From Lysobacter sp. S4-A87 (GTDB lineage: Bacteria; Pseudomonadota; Gammaproteobacteria; Xanthomonadales; Xanthomonadaceae), in NCBI RefSeq assembly GCF_022637455.1, contig NZ_CP093341.1, positions 744,001 through 808,000 on the forward strand: a stretch of DNA of 64,000 nt, in the 5' to 3' direction. The position numbers were made by a program, and so were the translations under genes. This document shows, in pieces, positions 42,604-51,988 of the stretch; position 1 is the first letter of the stretch, and the number at the start of each line of letters is the position of its first letter. The notes below the pieces were generated by a model that was not told the DNA's origin, made no database searches, and was given only the letters and a program-made list of their open reading frames with translations.

Positions 42604-42897
42604 TCAGAGGCCCTCGTCAGGCGTCCGGGCGCGGATCGCCAAGGCATGGATGTCGGTGTCCATCAGGCTGCCGACCGCCGCATACACCGCCCGGTGCCGG
42701 GCGATCGGGCTGAGGCCGGCGAAGGCCTGGCTGACAATGTCGACATTGAAGTGTCCGCGGCCATCGGCGGCGCCGGCGTGGCCGGCATGGCGGTGGCTGT
42801 CGTCGTGGACCTCCAGCGACTGCGGCGACAAGGCGGCCTCGAGGGCAGCCCGGATCGCCGCCACCCGCTCCTCGCGGGGTAGCGGTCCGGCGGTCAC
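42604..42897 (-). CDS. bolA: BolA family protein
   Basis: Small cytosolic protein, 97 aa from a GTG start, of the BolA family that partners monothiol glutaredoxins in iron-sulfur handling. The fold-defining stretch [13 protein letters not shown] and [29 protein letters not shown] is clear, with the Fe-S ligand His in the loop. The GTG overlaps the stop of the upstream YciI gene by 4 bases (GTGA), so the two are coupled. Confidence 0.93.
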   Translation of the reverse strand: MTAGPLPREERVAAIRAALEAALSPQSLEVHDDSHRHAGHAGAADGRGHFNVDIVSQAFAGLSPIARHRAVYAAVGSLMDTDIHALAIRARTPDEGL

Positions 42898-43193
42898 GGC
42901 AGGACCTTGCGGAACGGGCGCACTTCCACCCGCTGGTAGACACCTGCGGCGACATAGGGGTCGGCGTCCGCCCAGGCGCGGGCGGCGGCGAGCGATTCGA
43001 ACTCGGCGATGACAACGCTGCCGCTGAAGCCGGCCGGGCCCGGATCCTCGGCATCGATGGCCGGACACGGCCCCGCCAGAAGCAGCCGACCCTGGTCGCG
43101 CAGCGCCGTCAGCCGGGCCAGGTGCTCCGGGCGGGCCTGCAGGCGCTGGGCAAGTACTTCGGCGCCGTCATATCCTTCAATCACGTACCACAT
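42894..43193 (-). CDS. YciI family protein
   Basis: Small protein of 99 aa, the normal family length, from the ATG at 43193 ([13 protein letters not shown]). It has the dimeric alpha-beta fold seen in YCII proteins, with [30 protein letters not shown] at the C-terminal half, including the Asp-Pro-Tyr signature. The role is not known. It is coupled to bolA. An upstream in-frame ATG at 43235 would add 14 residues not expected for the family. Confidence 0.88.
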   Translation of the reverse strand: MWYVIEGYDGAEVLAQRLQARPEHLARLTALRDQGRLLLAGPCPAIDAEDPGPAGFSGSVVIAEFESLAAARAWADADPYVAAGVYQRVEVRPFRKVLP

Positions 43194-43558
43194 GCGTTCT
43201 GTGCATCCTGTCGGGTCTGCATGAATTGTAGCCATTGCCTGCGCTGCCGCCGCTGGACACGGCCAGAACGAGGTCGTACCCTAGCTTCCACAGCCCAAGG
43301 CCGGATAGCAGCGGCCGTCGCGACTGGATCCCCACACCGTCGCCATGCACGCACCCAGGTGGTGCGCCGCTGCCTCCAACGGCCTGCGCCCGTACCCTCG
43401 ATCGTATTTCGCCGCCAAGCCCCCGCATGGTGCGCAGGTCGTAGGCGTTCGGGCTCAGCACCGACTTCAAGCAGTCCGTTGCACCCGTATGGTGGCCTCA
43501 TCAGGCCGCCAGCACCGAAGCGATAGCAGTGCCCACGGCCCGGAGGGGCCGGTTCCGA
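43194..43558. other. Intergenic region, divergent promoters
   Basis: About 365 bases between the divergent yciI and scpA genes. Open frames exist on both strands but none resembles a protein I know or has a ribosome site. Promoters for both directions should be here; none is clear. Confidence 0.4.
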
Positions 43559-44479
43559 ATGACCGAAGAACGCGCAGCCGACGCGAGCGACCCGCAGATC
43601 GTGGTCGCCCAGTCCCAGGCTCCCACGCACCCGCAGCAGCAGGAAATGCCGCTGGCGGTGGTGCATGGCCAGCCGGTGCTGCAGATCCCGCAGGACCTGT
43701 ACATCCCGCCGGACGCCCTGGAGATCATCCTGGATGCGTTCGAAGGACCGCTCGACCTGCTGCTGTACCTGATCCGCCGGCAGAACCTGGACATCCTCGA
43801 CATACCCGTGGCGGACATCACCCGCCAGTACGTCGCCTACATCCAGGCCATGCACGAGATGCGCTTCGAGCTGGCGGCCGATTACCTGGTCATGGCCGCG
43901 ATGCTGGCCGAGATCAAGTCGCGCATGCTGCTGCCGCGCTCGGCTGCCGAGGAAGGCGAGGAAGACGACCCGCGCGCCGAGCTGGTGCGCAGGCTGCAGG
44001 AGTACGAACGCTTCAAGAAGGCCGCCGAAGACATCGACACCCTGCCCCGCCAGGATCGTGACACGGCACCGGTGCAGGCCTTCGTGCCCGACCGCGCCTC
44101 GGTCCGCCTGCCGCCGCCGGTGGAGCTCAAGGAGATGCTGCTGGCGCTGCACGACGTGTTCAAGCGCGCCGAGCTGTTCACCCAGCACGCGATCAAGCGC
44201 GATGCACTGAGCGTCCGCCAGCGCATGGGCGAGCTGCTGGAGCGACTCAAGGACGGCAGTTTCTACCGCTTCGAGTCGCTGTTCACCGCCGAGGAAGGAA
44301 AGCTCGGCGTGGTGGTGACCTTCCTGGGCCTGCTGACGCTGGCCAAGGAGCAACTGGTCGAGATCGTGCAGGACGCGCCGTTCGCACCGATCTACGTCAA
44401 GTCGCTTGCATTGCTCAAGGACGGGGAAGAGATCGAGCTGAGCAGCGAGTTCGACGAACCGGCTGCGAATGACGACTGA
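43559..44479 (+). CDS. scpA: Segregation and condensation protein A
   Basis: Kleisin subunit that joins the SMC heads in condensin. The protein is 306 aa from the ATG at 43559 (MTEERAADAS), with GGAGG about 12 bases upstream; a GTG at 43529 in frame is an alternative. The kleisin N-terminal core (ILDAFEGPLDLLLYLIRRQNLDILDIPV) and C-terminal winged helix (VVVTFLGLLTLAKEQLVEIVQDAPFAPIYV) are both clear. It is separated from scpB by a 139-base gap with a BIME-like repeat. Confidence 0.97.
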   Translation: MTEERAADASDPQIVVAQSQAPTHPQQQEMPLAVVHGQPVLQIPQDLYIPPDALEIILDAFEGPLDLLLYLIRRQNLDILDIPVADITRQYVAYIQAMHEMRFELAADYLVMAAMLAEIKSRMLLPRSAAEEGEEDDPRAELVRRLQEYERFKKAAEDIDTLPRQDRDTAPVQAFVPDRASVRLPPPVELKEMLLALHDVFKRAELFTQHAIKRDALSVRQRMGELLERLKDGSFYRFESLFTAEEGKLGVVVTFLGLLTLAKEQLVEIVQDAPFAPIYVKSLALLKDGEEIELSSEFDEPAANDD

Positions 44480-44503
44480 CCTCGTGTCATTGCGATGTCA
44501 CCG

Positions 44504-44581
44504 CGTCATCCCGGCGAAAGCCGGGACCCAATTTGATTTTCGCTACGGCTCGAGTGGATCCCGGCTTTCGCCGGGGTGACG
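44504..44581. repeat. Inverted pair of REP-like palindromes (BIME-like), family 1
   Basis: Opposed palindromes with cores CCCGGCGAAAGCCGGG and CCCGGCTTTCGCCGGG, separated by about 30 bases, between scpA and scpB. The two arms are nearly complementary and would form one long hairpin in the scpAB transcript. Confidence 0.85.
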
Positions 44582-44618
44582 AACACACAACACTGCCAGG
44601 CAACAAACGAAGCCATCC

Positions 44619-45605
44619 ATGGATCAACAGCTAGTCATCCGCATCGTCGAAGCCGCCCTGCTGGCCTCCAGCCAGCCGTTGACGCTGGCCCAGCTGCAGG
44701 CGCTGTTCCCCGACGACCAGCCGGCGCCGGCCGACAGCATCGAACAGGCGCTCGAAGCGCTGCGCGCGGGCGACGACAACCGCGGCGTGGAACTGGTCGA
44801 GGTCGCCTCCGGCTTCCGCTTCCAGGTCAAGGCCGACGTCCACCCCTGGGTGGCCCGGCTGTGGACCGAACGCCAGACCCGCTACACCCGCGCCACCCTC
44901 GAGACCCTGGCGCTGATCGCCTACCGCCAGCCGATCACGCGCGGCGAGATCGAGCAGGTCCGCGGCGTCGCGGTCAACAGCAACATCATCAAGGCACTTG
45001 AAGAGCGCGAGTGGATCCGCGTGGTCGGCCACCGTGACGTGCCCGGCAAGCCGGCCCTGTTCGGCACCACCCGCGGCTTCCTCGATTACTTCGGCCTCAA
45101 GCGCCTGGACGAACTGCCGCCGCTGTCGGAACTCAAGGACATCGGCGAGCTCGAGCCGCAGCTGCAGTTCGAAGGCGCCACGCCGATCGCGGCCGGTGGC
45201 ATCGCCGATGGCGTTGGTACTGAAGAGGCCTCCAATTCCGACCTCGACATCGATGCAGTGCAGGACGGCGACGAGCCCGTCGCAGGCATCGAAGCCGTTG
45301 TTGAAGCCGACAGCGAAACGAACGCCGAAGCCAGCATCGAAGACGAAGACGACATGCTGACCGGGGAAGACACCGACGAAGACATCGTCGCCGGCGACGC
45401 ACAGATCGACGCCGACTTCGACGACCCCGACGATTCCAACGAACAAGACACCGCCCCACAGGGCACACCCGAAGCCGCGCCGGGAATGCGCGCGGCGGAC
45501 GTGAACGATCCCGAGCAAGACATACACGCCGTCGAGACGACGACCGTTCCGGAAGACACAGACGAGGCCGAGATGGCCGAGTCGGAGCAATACAAAAATG
45601 ACTGA
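44619..45605 (+). CDS. scpB: Segregation and condensation protein B
   Basis: Dimeric winged-helix partner of ScpA. The protein is 328 aa: two winged-helix domains up to about residue 180 (TRATLETLALIAYRQPITRGEIEQVRGVAVNSNIIKALEEREWI, then the FGTTRGFLDYFGL motif), followed by about 135 residues of highly acidic, Asp/Glu-rich low complexity. Usual length is close to 200, so the tail is an extension. It overlaps the start of the pseudouridine synthase gene by 8 bases. Confidence 0.96.
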   Translation: MDQQLVIRIVEAALLASSQPLTLAQLQALFPDDQPAPADSIEQALEALRAGDDNRGVELVEVASGFRFQVKADVHPWVARLWTERQTRYTRATLETLALIAYRQPITRGEIEQVRGVAVNSNIIKALEEREWIRVVGHRDVPGKPALFGTTRGFLDYFGLKRLDELPPLSELKDIGELEPQLQFEGATPIAAGGIADGVGTEEASNSDLDIDAVQDGDEPVAGIEAVVEADSETNAEASIEDEDDMLTGEDTDEDIVAGDAQIDADFDDPDDSNEQDTAPQGTPEAAPGMRAADVNDPEQDIHAVETTTVPEDTDEAEMAESEQYKND

Positions 45606-47289
45606 AGAAAAGAGCCGCAAGCTCACCCTCAAGCGCATCACCGACACCACGGGCGAAGCGCCGCGGCTGGAAGAGCGCCTGCACAAGGTCCTGGCCCAGG
45701 CTGGCCTGGGTTCGCGCCGCGCGCTGGAACAGCGCATTGCCGATGGCCTGGTCAAGGTCAACGGCGAGGTCGCGCAGGTCGGCATGAGCGTCAAGAGCGG
45801 CGACAAGGTCGAGCTCGACGGACGTTCGTTCGTCGCCAGCGCGCTGACCGATCCCTCGCGCGTGCTGATGTACAACAAGCCCGAAGGCGAAGTGACCACG
45901 CGCGAAGACCCCGAAGGTCGCCCGACCGTGTTCGAGTCCCTGCCCGCGCTCAAGGGCGCGCGCTGGATCGCGATCGGCCGCCTCGACATCAACACCACCG
46001 GCCTGCTGCTGCTGAGCACCGACGGTGAACTGGCCAACGCCCTGATGCACCCGTCGTTCGAAGTCGAACGCGAGTACGTTTGCCGCGTGCGTGCGCCGGA
46101 AGGACAGGACGTCGTCCCCGAGAACATCGTCGACCGCCTTGCCCGTGGCGTCGCCCTGGAAGACGGCCCGGCCAAGTTCGACGAGATCGAACGCATCGGC
46201 GGTACCGATTCGCACGACTGGTTCCGCGTCGTGGTCAAGGAAGGCCGCAATCGCGAAGTGCGTCGTCTGTGGGAATCGCAGGGTTGCCAGGTCAGCCGCC
46301 TCAAGCGCGTGCGCTACGGCGACGTCGCGCTGCCGCGCGAGCTGCTGCGTGGTCAATCGCGCGAGCTGGCGTCGGATGCGGTCGAAGCCCTGCGCGGCAA
46401 GCTCGGCCTCGAAGACGGCGCGCCGTCGTCGCTGACGCTGCAGCCGGTGATCGGCCAGCGCAAGGCGACCAAGGCCACCATCGACCTCACCGGCCGTGCC
46501 CGCTCCAATGGTTATGTCGGTGGCCACAACACCGCCGACGAAGGCCGTGAGCTGCGTCGCTTCGACCACGTGCGTGAAGACCGCGGCGGTCGTGGCCGTG
46601 GCGGTCCGCGCAAGCACGGTGGCCTGACGGTCAGCGGCGAAGCAGCCGCCAACCAGTCGCAGAAGCCGTTCAAGCAGCGCAAGGAAAAGGGTCCCAAGCC
46701 GTTGCCGGATGGCAATCCGGCGGCGTTCCGCACCTGGTACGTGCCGGACGGTGTCAGCACCGGTCCGAGCGGTCATCGCAATCCGGATGGTCGCGGCAAG
46801 GGTCCGGGCCAGGGTCGCCCGCAGGGTGGCAAGGGTCCGGGTCGTCCGGGCGGCGGTGGCGGTGGTCGCCCCGGTGGCGGCTACGGCGGCGAGCGCTCGG
46901 GTGGCTACGGCGGCGAAGGCCGCGGCGGCTTCGGCGAGCGCGGTCCGCGTCGTGAAGGCGGCGGTGGCGGTGGTCAGGGCCAAGGCCAGGGTCAGCGCAG
47001 CTCGCGTCCTTATGGGCATCCGGGCAACGCGCCGAGCTTCCCGTCCGATCACGCCAATCCGGGCAGCTTCAATCCGTACGGCGACAAGCCGCGCGCCCCG
47101 CGTCCGGCAGGCGGTCGCCCCGGTGGCGGCGGTCGTCCGGGTGGCGGCGGTCCGGGTGGCCCGGGGGGTCGTCCCGGCGGCGGTGCACGTCCGGGCGGCG
47201 CGGGTCGTCCGGCCGGTGGCCCGCGTCCTGGCGGTCCGCGCGGTGGCGGACGCCCGGGTGGCGGTCGCGGTCCGCGCGGCGGCGCTTGA
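45598..47289 (+). CDS. rluB: 23S rRNA pseudouridine synthase (RluB/RsuA family) with Gly/Arg-rich tail
   Basis: Converts a uridine in 23S rRNA to pseudouridine. The protein is 563 aa. Residues about 22-80 form an S4 RNA-binding domain (RLHKVLAQAGLGSRRALEQRI), then the catalytic domain with Asp130 in GRLDINTTGLLL and the KEGRNREVRRLW motif. From about residue 300 to the end it is a long disordered Gly/Arg/Pro-rich tail with many RPGGG repeats, far beyond the ~290-aa E. coli protein. The tail is basic, directly following the acidic ScpB tail. A strong terminator follows. Confidence 0.95.
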   Translation: MTEEKSRKLTLKRITDTTGEAPRLEERLHKVLAQAGLGSRRALEQRIADGLVKVNGEVAQVGMSVKSGDKVELDGRSFVASALTDPSRVLMYNKPEGEVTTREDPEGRPTVFESLPALKGARWIAIGRLDINTTGLLLLSTDGELANALMHPSFEVEREYVCRVRAPEGQDVVPENIVDRLARGVALEDGPAKFDEIERIGGTDSHDWFRVVVKEGRNREVRRLWESQGCQVSRLKRVRYGDVALPRELLRGQSRELASDAVEALRGKLGLEDGAPSSLTLQPVIGQRKATKATIDLTGRARSNGYVGGHNTADEGRELRRFDHVREDRGGRGRGGPRKHGGLTVSGEAAANQSQKPFKQRKEKGPKPLPDGNPAAFRTWYVPDGVSTGPSGHRNPDGRGKGPGQGRPQGGKGPGRPGGGGGGRPGGGYGGERSGGYGGEGRGGFGERGPRREGGGGGGQGQGQGQRSSRPYGHPGNAPSFPSDHANPGSFNPYGDKPRAPRPAGGRPGGGGRPGGGGPGGPGGRPGGGARPGGAGRPAGGPRPGGPRGGGRPGGGRGPRGGA

Positions 47290-47311
47290 TCGCTGCTTGA
47301 ACCATTGAATG

Positions 47312-47342
47312 ACAAAGGGCGCTTCGGCGCCCTTTGTTTTTT
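47312..47342 (+). terminator. Rho-independent terminator after rluB
   Basis: Perfect 11-bp stem ACAAAGGGCGC/GCGCCCTTTGT with a TTCG loop, followed by a run of T. This is the clearest terminator in the window and ends the scpA-scpB-rluB transcript. Confidence 0.95.
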
Positions 47343-47357
47343 ATGTGTACCGATTCG

Positions 47358-48119
47358 CTACGACGGCCCTTCCCTGCCCCTGTCCACCAACTGCTGTATC
47401 AGCTCCATCGGCAACGGGAACACGATCGTCGAGCTTTTCTCGCCGGCGATCTCGGTCAGCGTTTGCAGGTAGCGCAGCTGGATCGCGCGCGGATCGCCGC
47501 CCAGCAGGCGTCCGGCTTCGACCAGCATCGCCGCCGCCTGGCGCTCGCCTTCGGCGTGGATCACCTTTGCCCGGCGTACGCGCTCGGCCTCCGCCTGGCG
47601 TGCGATCGCGCGGACCATCGTCTCGTTGAGATCGACCCGCTTGATCTCGACATTGGCGACCTTGATGCCCCAGGCGTCGGTCTGGCTGTCGAGGATGTTG
47701 CGGATGTCGTCGTTGAGCTTCTCGCGCTCGGCCAGCATCTCGTCGAGTTCGTGCTGCCCCAGCACCGAACGCAGCGTGGTCTGCGCCAGCTGGCTGGTGG
47801 CTTCATAGAAATGCTCGACGTTGATGATCGCCTTCTGCGGATCGACCACGCGGAAGTACACCACCGCGTTGACCTGCACCGAGACGTTGTCGCGCGAGAT
47901 CACATCCTGCGGCGGCACGTCCATCACCACCGTGCGCAGGTCGACGCGCACCATCTGCTGCACGACCGGTATCAGCAGGATCAGGCCCGGGCCCTTGACC
48001 TTCCAGAAGCGGCCCAGCTGGAAGACGACGCCGCGCTGGTATTCGCGCAGCACCTTGATCGCGCTGATCAGGATCACCGCTATCAATACGATCACCGGGA
48101 AATACATCGCCAGGTACAT
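47358..48119 (-). CDS. Slipin / stomatin-like SPFH membrane protein
   Basis: Membrane scaffold protein of 253 aa: one N-terminal membrane helix (residues 4-22), then a band 7/SPFH domain ([39 protein letters not shown]) and a coiled C-terminal part ([26 protein letters not shown]). The ATG has AAGGAGAG upstream. It lies 12 bases after the NfeD-type protease gene, a pairing conserved across bacteria and archaea in which the protease and slipin are thought to act together at the membrane. Confidence 0.93.
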   Translation of the reverse strand: MYLAMYFPVIVLIAVILISAIKVLREYQRGVVFQLGRFWKVKGPGLILLIPVVQQMVRVDLRTVVMDVPPQDVISRDNVSVQVNAVVYFRVVDPQKAIINVEHFYEATSQLAQTTLRSVLGQHELDEMLAEREKLNDDIRNILDSQTDAWGIKVANVEIKRVDLNETMVRAIARQAEAERVRRAKVIHAEGERQAAAMLVEAGRLLGGDPRAIQLRYLQTLTEIAGEKSSTIVFPLPMELIQQLVDRGREGPS

Positions 48120-48131
48120 GGACGCTCTCCT

Positions 48132-49562
48132 TCAGTCAGCCCGTCTGGTTTCCGCTTCGGGTTCGACACGCAACACCAGCCCGTCCAGTGCCAGCACGCG
48201 CACCGGCTGGCCACGCCGCACCGGCACGGCAGAACGCGCCTGCCAATGCTCGCCACGGACGTGCACCTGGCCCAGCCCGTCGAAATCGCGCGTGGCCACG
48301 GCCATCTGGCCGACCAGTTCTTCCTGGCCGGTAACCACCGGTTGCCGTCGCGCGCGCGAGGCCAGCCAGATCATTCCCATGAACATCACCGCGGTGGCCG
48401 CACCTATCCCGGCGATCAATCCACCCGGCACGCCGAATCCCGGCACCTGCGTGTCGAACAGGATCAGCGAGCCGGCAACCAGCGCGACAACGCCGCCGAC
48501 TCCGGCCGCGCCGACGCTCGGCATCGCAAACTCGATGGCGATCAGCGCCACGCCCACCACGATCAACGCGACGCCGGCGTAGTTCACCGGAAGCACCTGC
48601 AGGCCATACGCGGCCAGCAGCAGGCAGATCGCGCCGACCATGCCGGGCAGGATCGCACCCGGGCTGTAGCCCTCGAATACCAGCCCGTACAGGCCGATCA
48701 GCAACAGCAGGTATGCAACTGTCGGTTCGGTCAGCACCGCCAGCAGACGCGCGCGCCAATCCGGCGTGACTACGGTCACCGTCTTGCCGGCCAGATCGAG
48801 CGTCACTTCGCGCTGCGCGAGCCGGACCTTGCGCCCCTGCGCCTGACGCAGCAATTGCCCGGTGTTGCCGGCGATGATCTCGATCACGCCCTGCGACAGG
48901 GCCTGGGTTGCCGTCAACGTGGCGGCGTCGCGCACGGCGGCTTCGGCGAACTCCTGGTTGCGTCCACGCAGCTCGGCCAGGCTGCGCAGGTATCCGACGG
49001 CATCATTGACCGCCTTGCGCGACATCGCGTCACGAGGTTCGTTGCGTGGCGACGGCGTGGTGGCTGGCGCGTTCGCTGCCGGCGGTTCGCGTTGCCCGCG
49101 TGATTCCTCCGGCTCCGGCTCCGGCCCCGTACCGGGCCCGGGTCCGCCCATCGATACCGGCGTGGCGGCACCGAGCGACGTCGCCGGCGCCATGGCCGCC
49201 AGGTGGCAGGCATACAGGATGTAGGTGCCGGCGCTGGCGGCGCGCGCCCCTTCCGGCGCCACCCAGGCGATGACCGGCACGGGCGATGCGAGGATGGCCT
49301 GATTGATGTCGCGCGTTGCCGCATCGAGGCCACCCGGCGTGTCGATCCGCAGCACCACGGCCCGCGCCCCCTCGTCACTGGCGCGCCTGAGGCCGCTGCG
49401 CAGGTAGTCGCGCATGGCCGGGCCAATCCCGCCCTTGATGTCGAGCAGCAATATTTCGCCGGATGGCGGTGATGAAGGTGGCGATGGCGCCTGCGCGGTC
49501 ACCGGGCAAGCCGCCATCAGCAGCGCGCAGGCAACGATCCAGGATCGGAATGAAGCGCTCAT
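48132..49562 (-). CDS. NfeD family membrane-bound serine protease
   Basis: ClpP-fold membrane protease of 476 aa, partner of the slipin encoded next. It has a signal segment ending VTAQ and an N-terminal ClpP-like domain with the likely nucleophile Ser110 in ARAASAGTYI and general-base Lys183 in MSRKAVND. Between them is a Pro/Glu-rich insert (about 140-178). Four or five membrane helices follow (about 265-385), and the C terminus is an OB-fold NfeD domain (GQMAVATRDFDGLGQVHVRGEHWQA). No strong ribosome site precedes the ATG at 49562. Confidence 0.92.
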   Translation of the reverse strand: MSASFRSWIVACALLMAACPVTAQAPSPPSSPPSGEILLLDIKGGIGPAMRDYLRSGLRRASDEGARAVVLRIDTPGGLDAATRDINQAILASPVPVIAWVAPEGARAASAGTYILYACHLAAMAPATSLGAATPVSMGGPGPGTGPEPEPEESRGQREPPAANAPATTPSPRNEPRDAMSRKAVNDAVGYLRSLAELRGRNQEFAEAAVRDAATLTATQALSQGVIEIIAGNTGQLLRQAQGRKVRLAQREVTLDLAGKTVTVVTPDWRARLLAVLTEPTVAYLLLLIGLYGLVFEGYSPGAILPGMVGAICLLLAAYGLQVLPVNYAGVALIVVGVALIAIEFAMPSVGAAGVGGVVALVAGSLILFDTQVPGFGVPGGLIAGIGAATAVMFMGMIWLASRARRQPVVTGQEELVGQMAVATRDFDGLGQVHVRGEHWQARSAVPVRRGQPVRVLALDGLVLRVEPEAETRRAD

Positions 49563-49651
49563 GGGTACGCAGGCAAGCGCGCAAAGCGCCCGCCTCGTCC
49601 AGAGTTAACACCAAGTCCCGTTAAGGAAACGGAAGCGAGGCGATCACAGCT

Positions 49652-51892
49652 TCAGCGCAACAGGTTGGGCTGCGACTCGTACCACTGCTTGGCGTGGATC
49701 ATGTGGAAGTCGCGCTGTCCGTTGTTGACGGCCACCGCACAACTGAGCACGCCCCAGTTCGCATACAGGCTGCCGACGCGGCTCTTGCCCTTCAGGCGCA
49801 ACCTGGCCTTGAGTTCGTAGCGCTGGTTGCTCGCCTCGACCCGGTCGAGCACCAGCACGTCGTCCCTCCATTGCAGGTTGGCGCTGACCTGGGCCTGCCC
49901 GGAGTCGATCATCTTGAACACCCACTTGGGGTAGTCGCGCTTGCGGGAGAACAGCGCCAGCAGGAAGCCGACGTCCTTCATGGCGATGTTGGCGCGACCG
50001 CTGACCGTGACCGGCTTGTCCCAGTCCATCCGCGCCCGTTGCAACTCGATCCGCGCCCACCAGCCGCTGCGCGACTCGCCGCCTGGCTCGGTGAAGCTCA
50101 TGCCGTTCAACGTCACCCGGCTGCCGTCGATGTTGAAGTTGTGTCCGGTCAGGTCCGCACGCCGCAGTTGCGTGTTGACGTCGACGTTGCCGCGCAGCGC
50201 GATGCCGGCGAAATGCAGCTGCGTGCCGCTGCCCCTGACCCGCACCACGCCCGTCCCGACCGCACCGGCGCCGTCCAGGTTCAGGTCTCCGCTGACCGTT
50301 CCGGCGCCACCGTCGAAGCGCATCTGCGTGACAGGCAGGTAGCGGTTGTAGACGCGCAGGTCGGGAACACGGGCATCGGCAAAAACCAGATGCGCCCGCA
50401 GCGCATCGCGGACTTCCTTGACCGCGCCCGGCTGCTTGAGCTTCTCTCGTTCCAGCCCCGAGACGGTCTGCAGGTCCAGGCGCAGGTTCTGCCCTTCCAC
50501 GTAGGGTCGATCGGGCGCGTCCTCGGCCGCGATGTTGAAGCGGTCCATCACCAGTTCGAGACTGGGCAGCAGTTCGTCGTTCGGACCTGCATCCAGTCGA
50601 CCGGCGGCGCGCGCGCGGCCCTGGATGCGGCTGCCCATTACGTGCGCCACGGCATCGACCTCGGGTATGCCGATGCGGCTGCCGGCGGCGACCTTGCCAT
50701 TGACTACCTGCATGTCGACATCGACCGCACCGGACCCGTCCAGCGCCAGCCAGGGCGCATTGAACAGGTGGCCCAGCCAGCGCAGTGACGAGAACTCCCA
50801 GCGACCCACCACATGGCCGGAGGTGCGCGGCAGGGCCGCCTTGAAATCCTGCAACGGAATGTCGTTACCGTGCAGCCGCAGGTCGGCATCGAGGAAGAGC
50901 GGCTTGCCTTCATGCGCCGGCGCTTTCGCCTTGAACACGATGTCGCGATCGACATCCAGCATGAAATCCAGCGCGCCTTCGCGCGGCTTGCCGGCGATGT
51001 CGGTACCGGTCACGGGCATGTGCCAGCGCAGCTCGCTGCCGGGCTTGAGCGAACCGCGCGCGAAGGCCAGCTTGGCGTGTGCCCGGCCCTGGCCGGGCAC
51101 GGTCGAAATCGTGATCTTTCCCTGCTTGTCGGTGACGGTCTTCACCGCTGCCGACACGCCGTCCAGGTTGAGTTCGGCGTCGGTCATCAGCAACTTGCGA
51201 ATGCCCGGTGCCTGCGCGCGGGTATGGCGCGCAATGGCGAAGCGCGCATCGATGCGGGCATCGTGCAGCAGCGTGTCGCCCTTGTAGGCAAGGCGTGCCT
51301 TGTCGAAATGCGCGGTCGATGGCATCAGCTCGAGCGCGCCGCCGCGGAGCTGCTTGTAGAAGCCGACCTCGGCACTGCCCGGGCCCTGCAGTTCGAGCCC
51401 GGCGAAGTGGCCGGACTTGATCGAGCCGGTATGGATGCGATCGAAGCGCAGTACCCAGCCGCCGGGCCGCGGTTGCGGCGGCGGCTTGCGAACCTCGAGC
51501 AGGTCGGCACCGCCGGAGACGTCGAACGCTTCCACGTCCGGCACGCGGACCTCCTTGTGCAACAGCGGCAGGATGGCCACGCTGCCTTTCGCCTTGCCGG
51601 CCTGCACCGACCAGCGCGTGCGTCCGACCTGGCCCTTCATGACCACGTCCCACACCGTCACCCGGCCCGGCCACAGCGTGATGCCCGGCCCCCACTGGAT
51701 CTGGAATTTCTCCGGCTTGCGGTTGGCGACCCACGGCCCCAGCGGTGTGTTGAGGAACACGTTGCCGAGCAGGAAGTAGGCCGCATAGACGATCAGCAAC
51801 CCCAGCGCGATGCGCCTGAGCCACGGGCGTACGTTCGGCGGCACGCGGTCCCAGTACGACCGCAGCTGGCTTTTCCAGGGGGCGCTGTTCAT
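49652..51892 (-). CDS. AsmA-like / DUF748-type envelope protein
   Basis: Large envelope protein of about 746 aa from the ATG at 51892 (MNSAPWKSQLRSYW); a TTG at 51910 is also possible. It has one N-terminal membrane helix (about 25-42, LGLLIVYAAYFLL) and a long beta-rich periplasmic part with repeated strands such as LNLDGAGAVGTGVVRVRGSG and IDGSRVTLNGMSF, resembling AsmA/TamB/YhdP proteins that may move lipids between membranes. No other domain or motif is certain. It stands alone on the minus strand, and no ribosome site is clear. Family membership is a judgement from composition and repeats. Confidence 0.7.
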   Translation of the reverse strand: MNSAPWKSQLRSYWDRVPPNVRPWLRRIALGLLIVYAAYFLLGNVFLNTPLGPWVANRKPEKFQIQWGPGITLWPGRVTVWDVVMKGQVGRTRWSVQAGKAKGSVAILPLLHKEVRVPDVEAFDVSGGADLLEVRKPPPQPRPGGWVLRFDRIHTGSIKSGHFAGLELQGPGSAEVGFYKQLRGGALELMPSTAHFDKARLAYKGDTLLHDARIDARFAIARHTRAQAPGIRKLLMTDAELNLDGVSAAVKTVTDKQGKITISTVPGQGRAHAKLAFARGSLKPGSELRWHMPVTGTDIAGKPREGALDFMLDVDRDIVFKAKAPAHEGKPLFLDADLRLHGNDIPLQDFKAALPRTSGHVVGRWEFSSLRWLGHLFNAPWLALDGSGAVDVDMQVVNGKVAAGSRIGIPEVDAVAHVMGSRIQGRARAAGRLDAGPNDELLPSLELVMDRFNIAAEDAPDRPYVEGQNLRLDLQTVSGLEREKLKQPGAVKEVRDALRAHLVFADARVPDLRVYNRYLPVTQMRFDGGAGTVSGDLNLDGAGAVGTGVVRVRGSGTQLHFAGIALRGNVDVNTQLRRADLTGHNFNIDGSRVTLNGMSFTEPGGESRSGWWARIELQRARMDWDKPVTVSGRANIAMKDVGFLLALFSRKRDYPKWVFKMIDSGQAQVSANLQWRDDVLVLDRVEASNQRYELKARLRLKGKSRVGSLYANWGVLSCAVAVNNGQRDFHMIHAKQWYESQPNLLR

Positions 51893-51988
51893 GCGCCGGA
51901 GCTTAGCCAAGCGGTTGTGAGAATGGGCATCACACGGGGTCGGGCGGGAGCGGCCTCATCCACTCCCGCCTATACCCGTCTTCGCGGG

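Noticed and set aside
43194-43558. Small ORFs between yciI and scpA
   Set aside because: Open on both strands, but with no ribosome site and no protein-like pattern.
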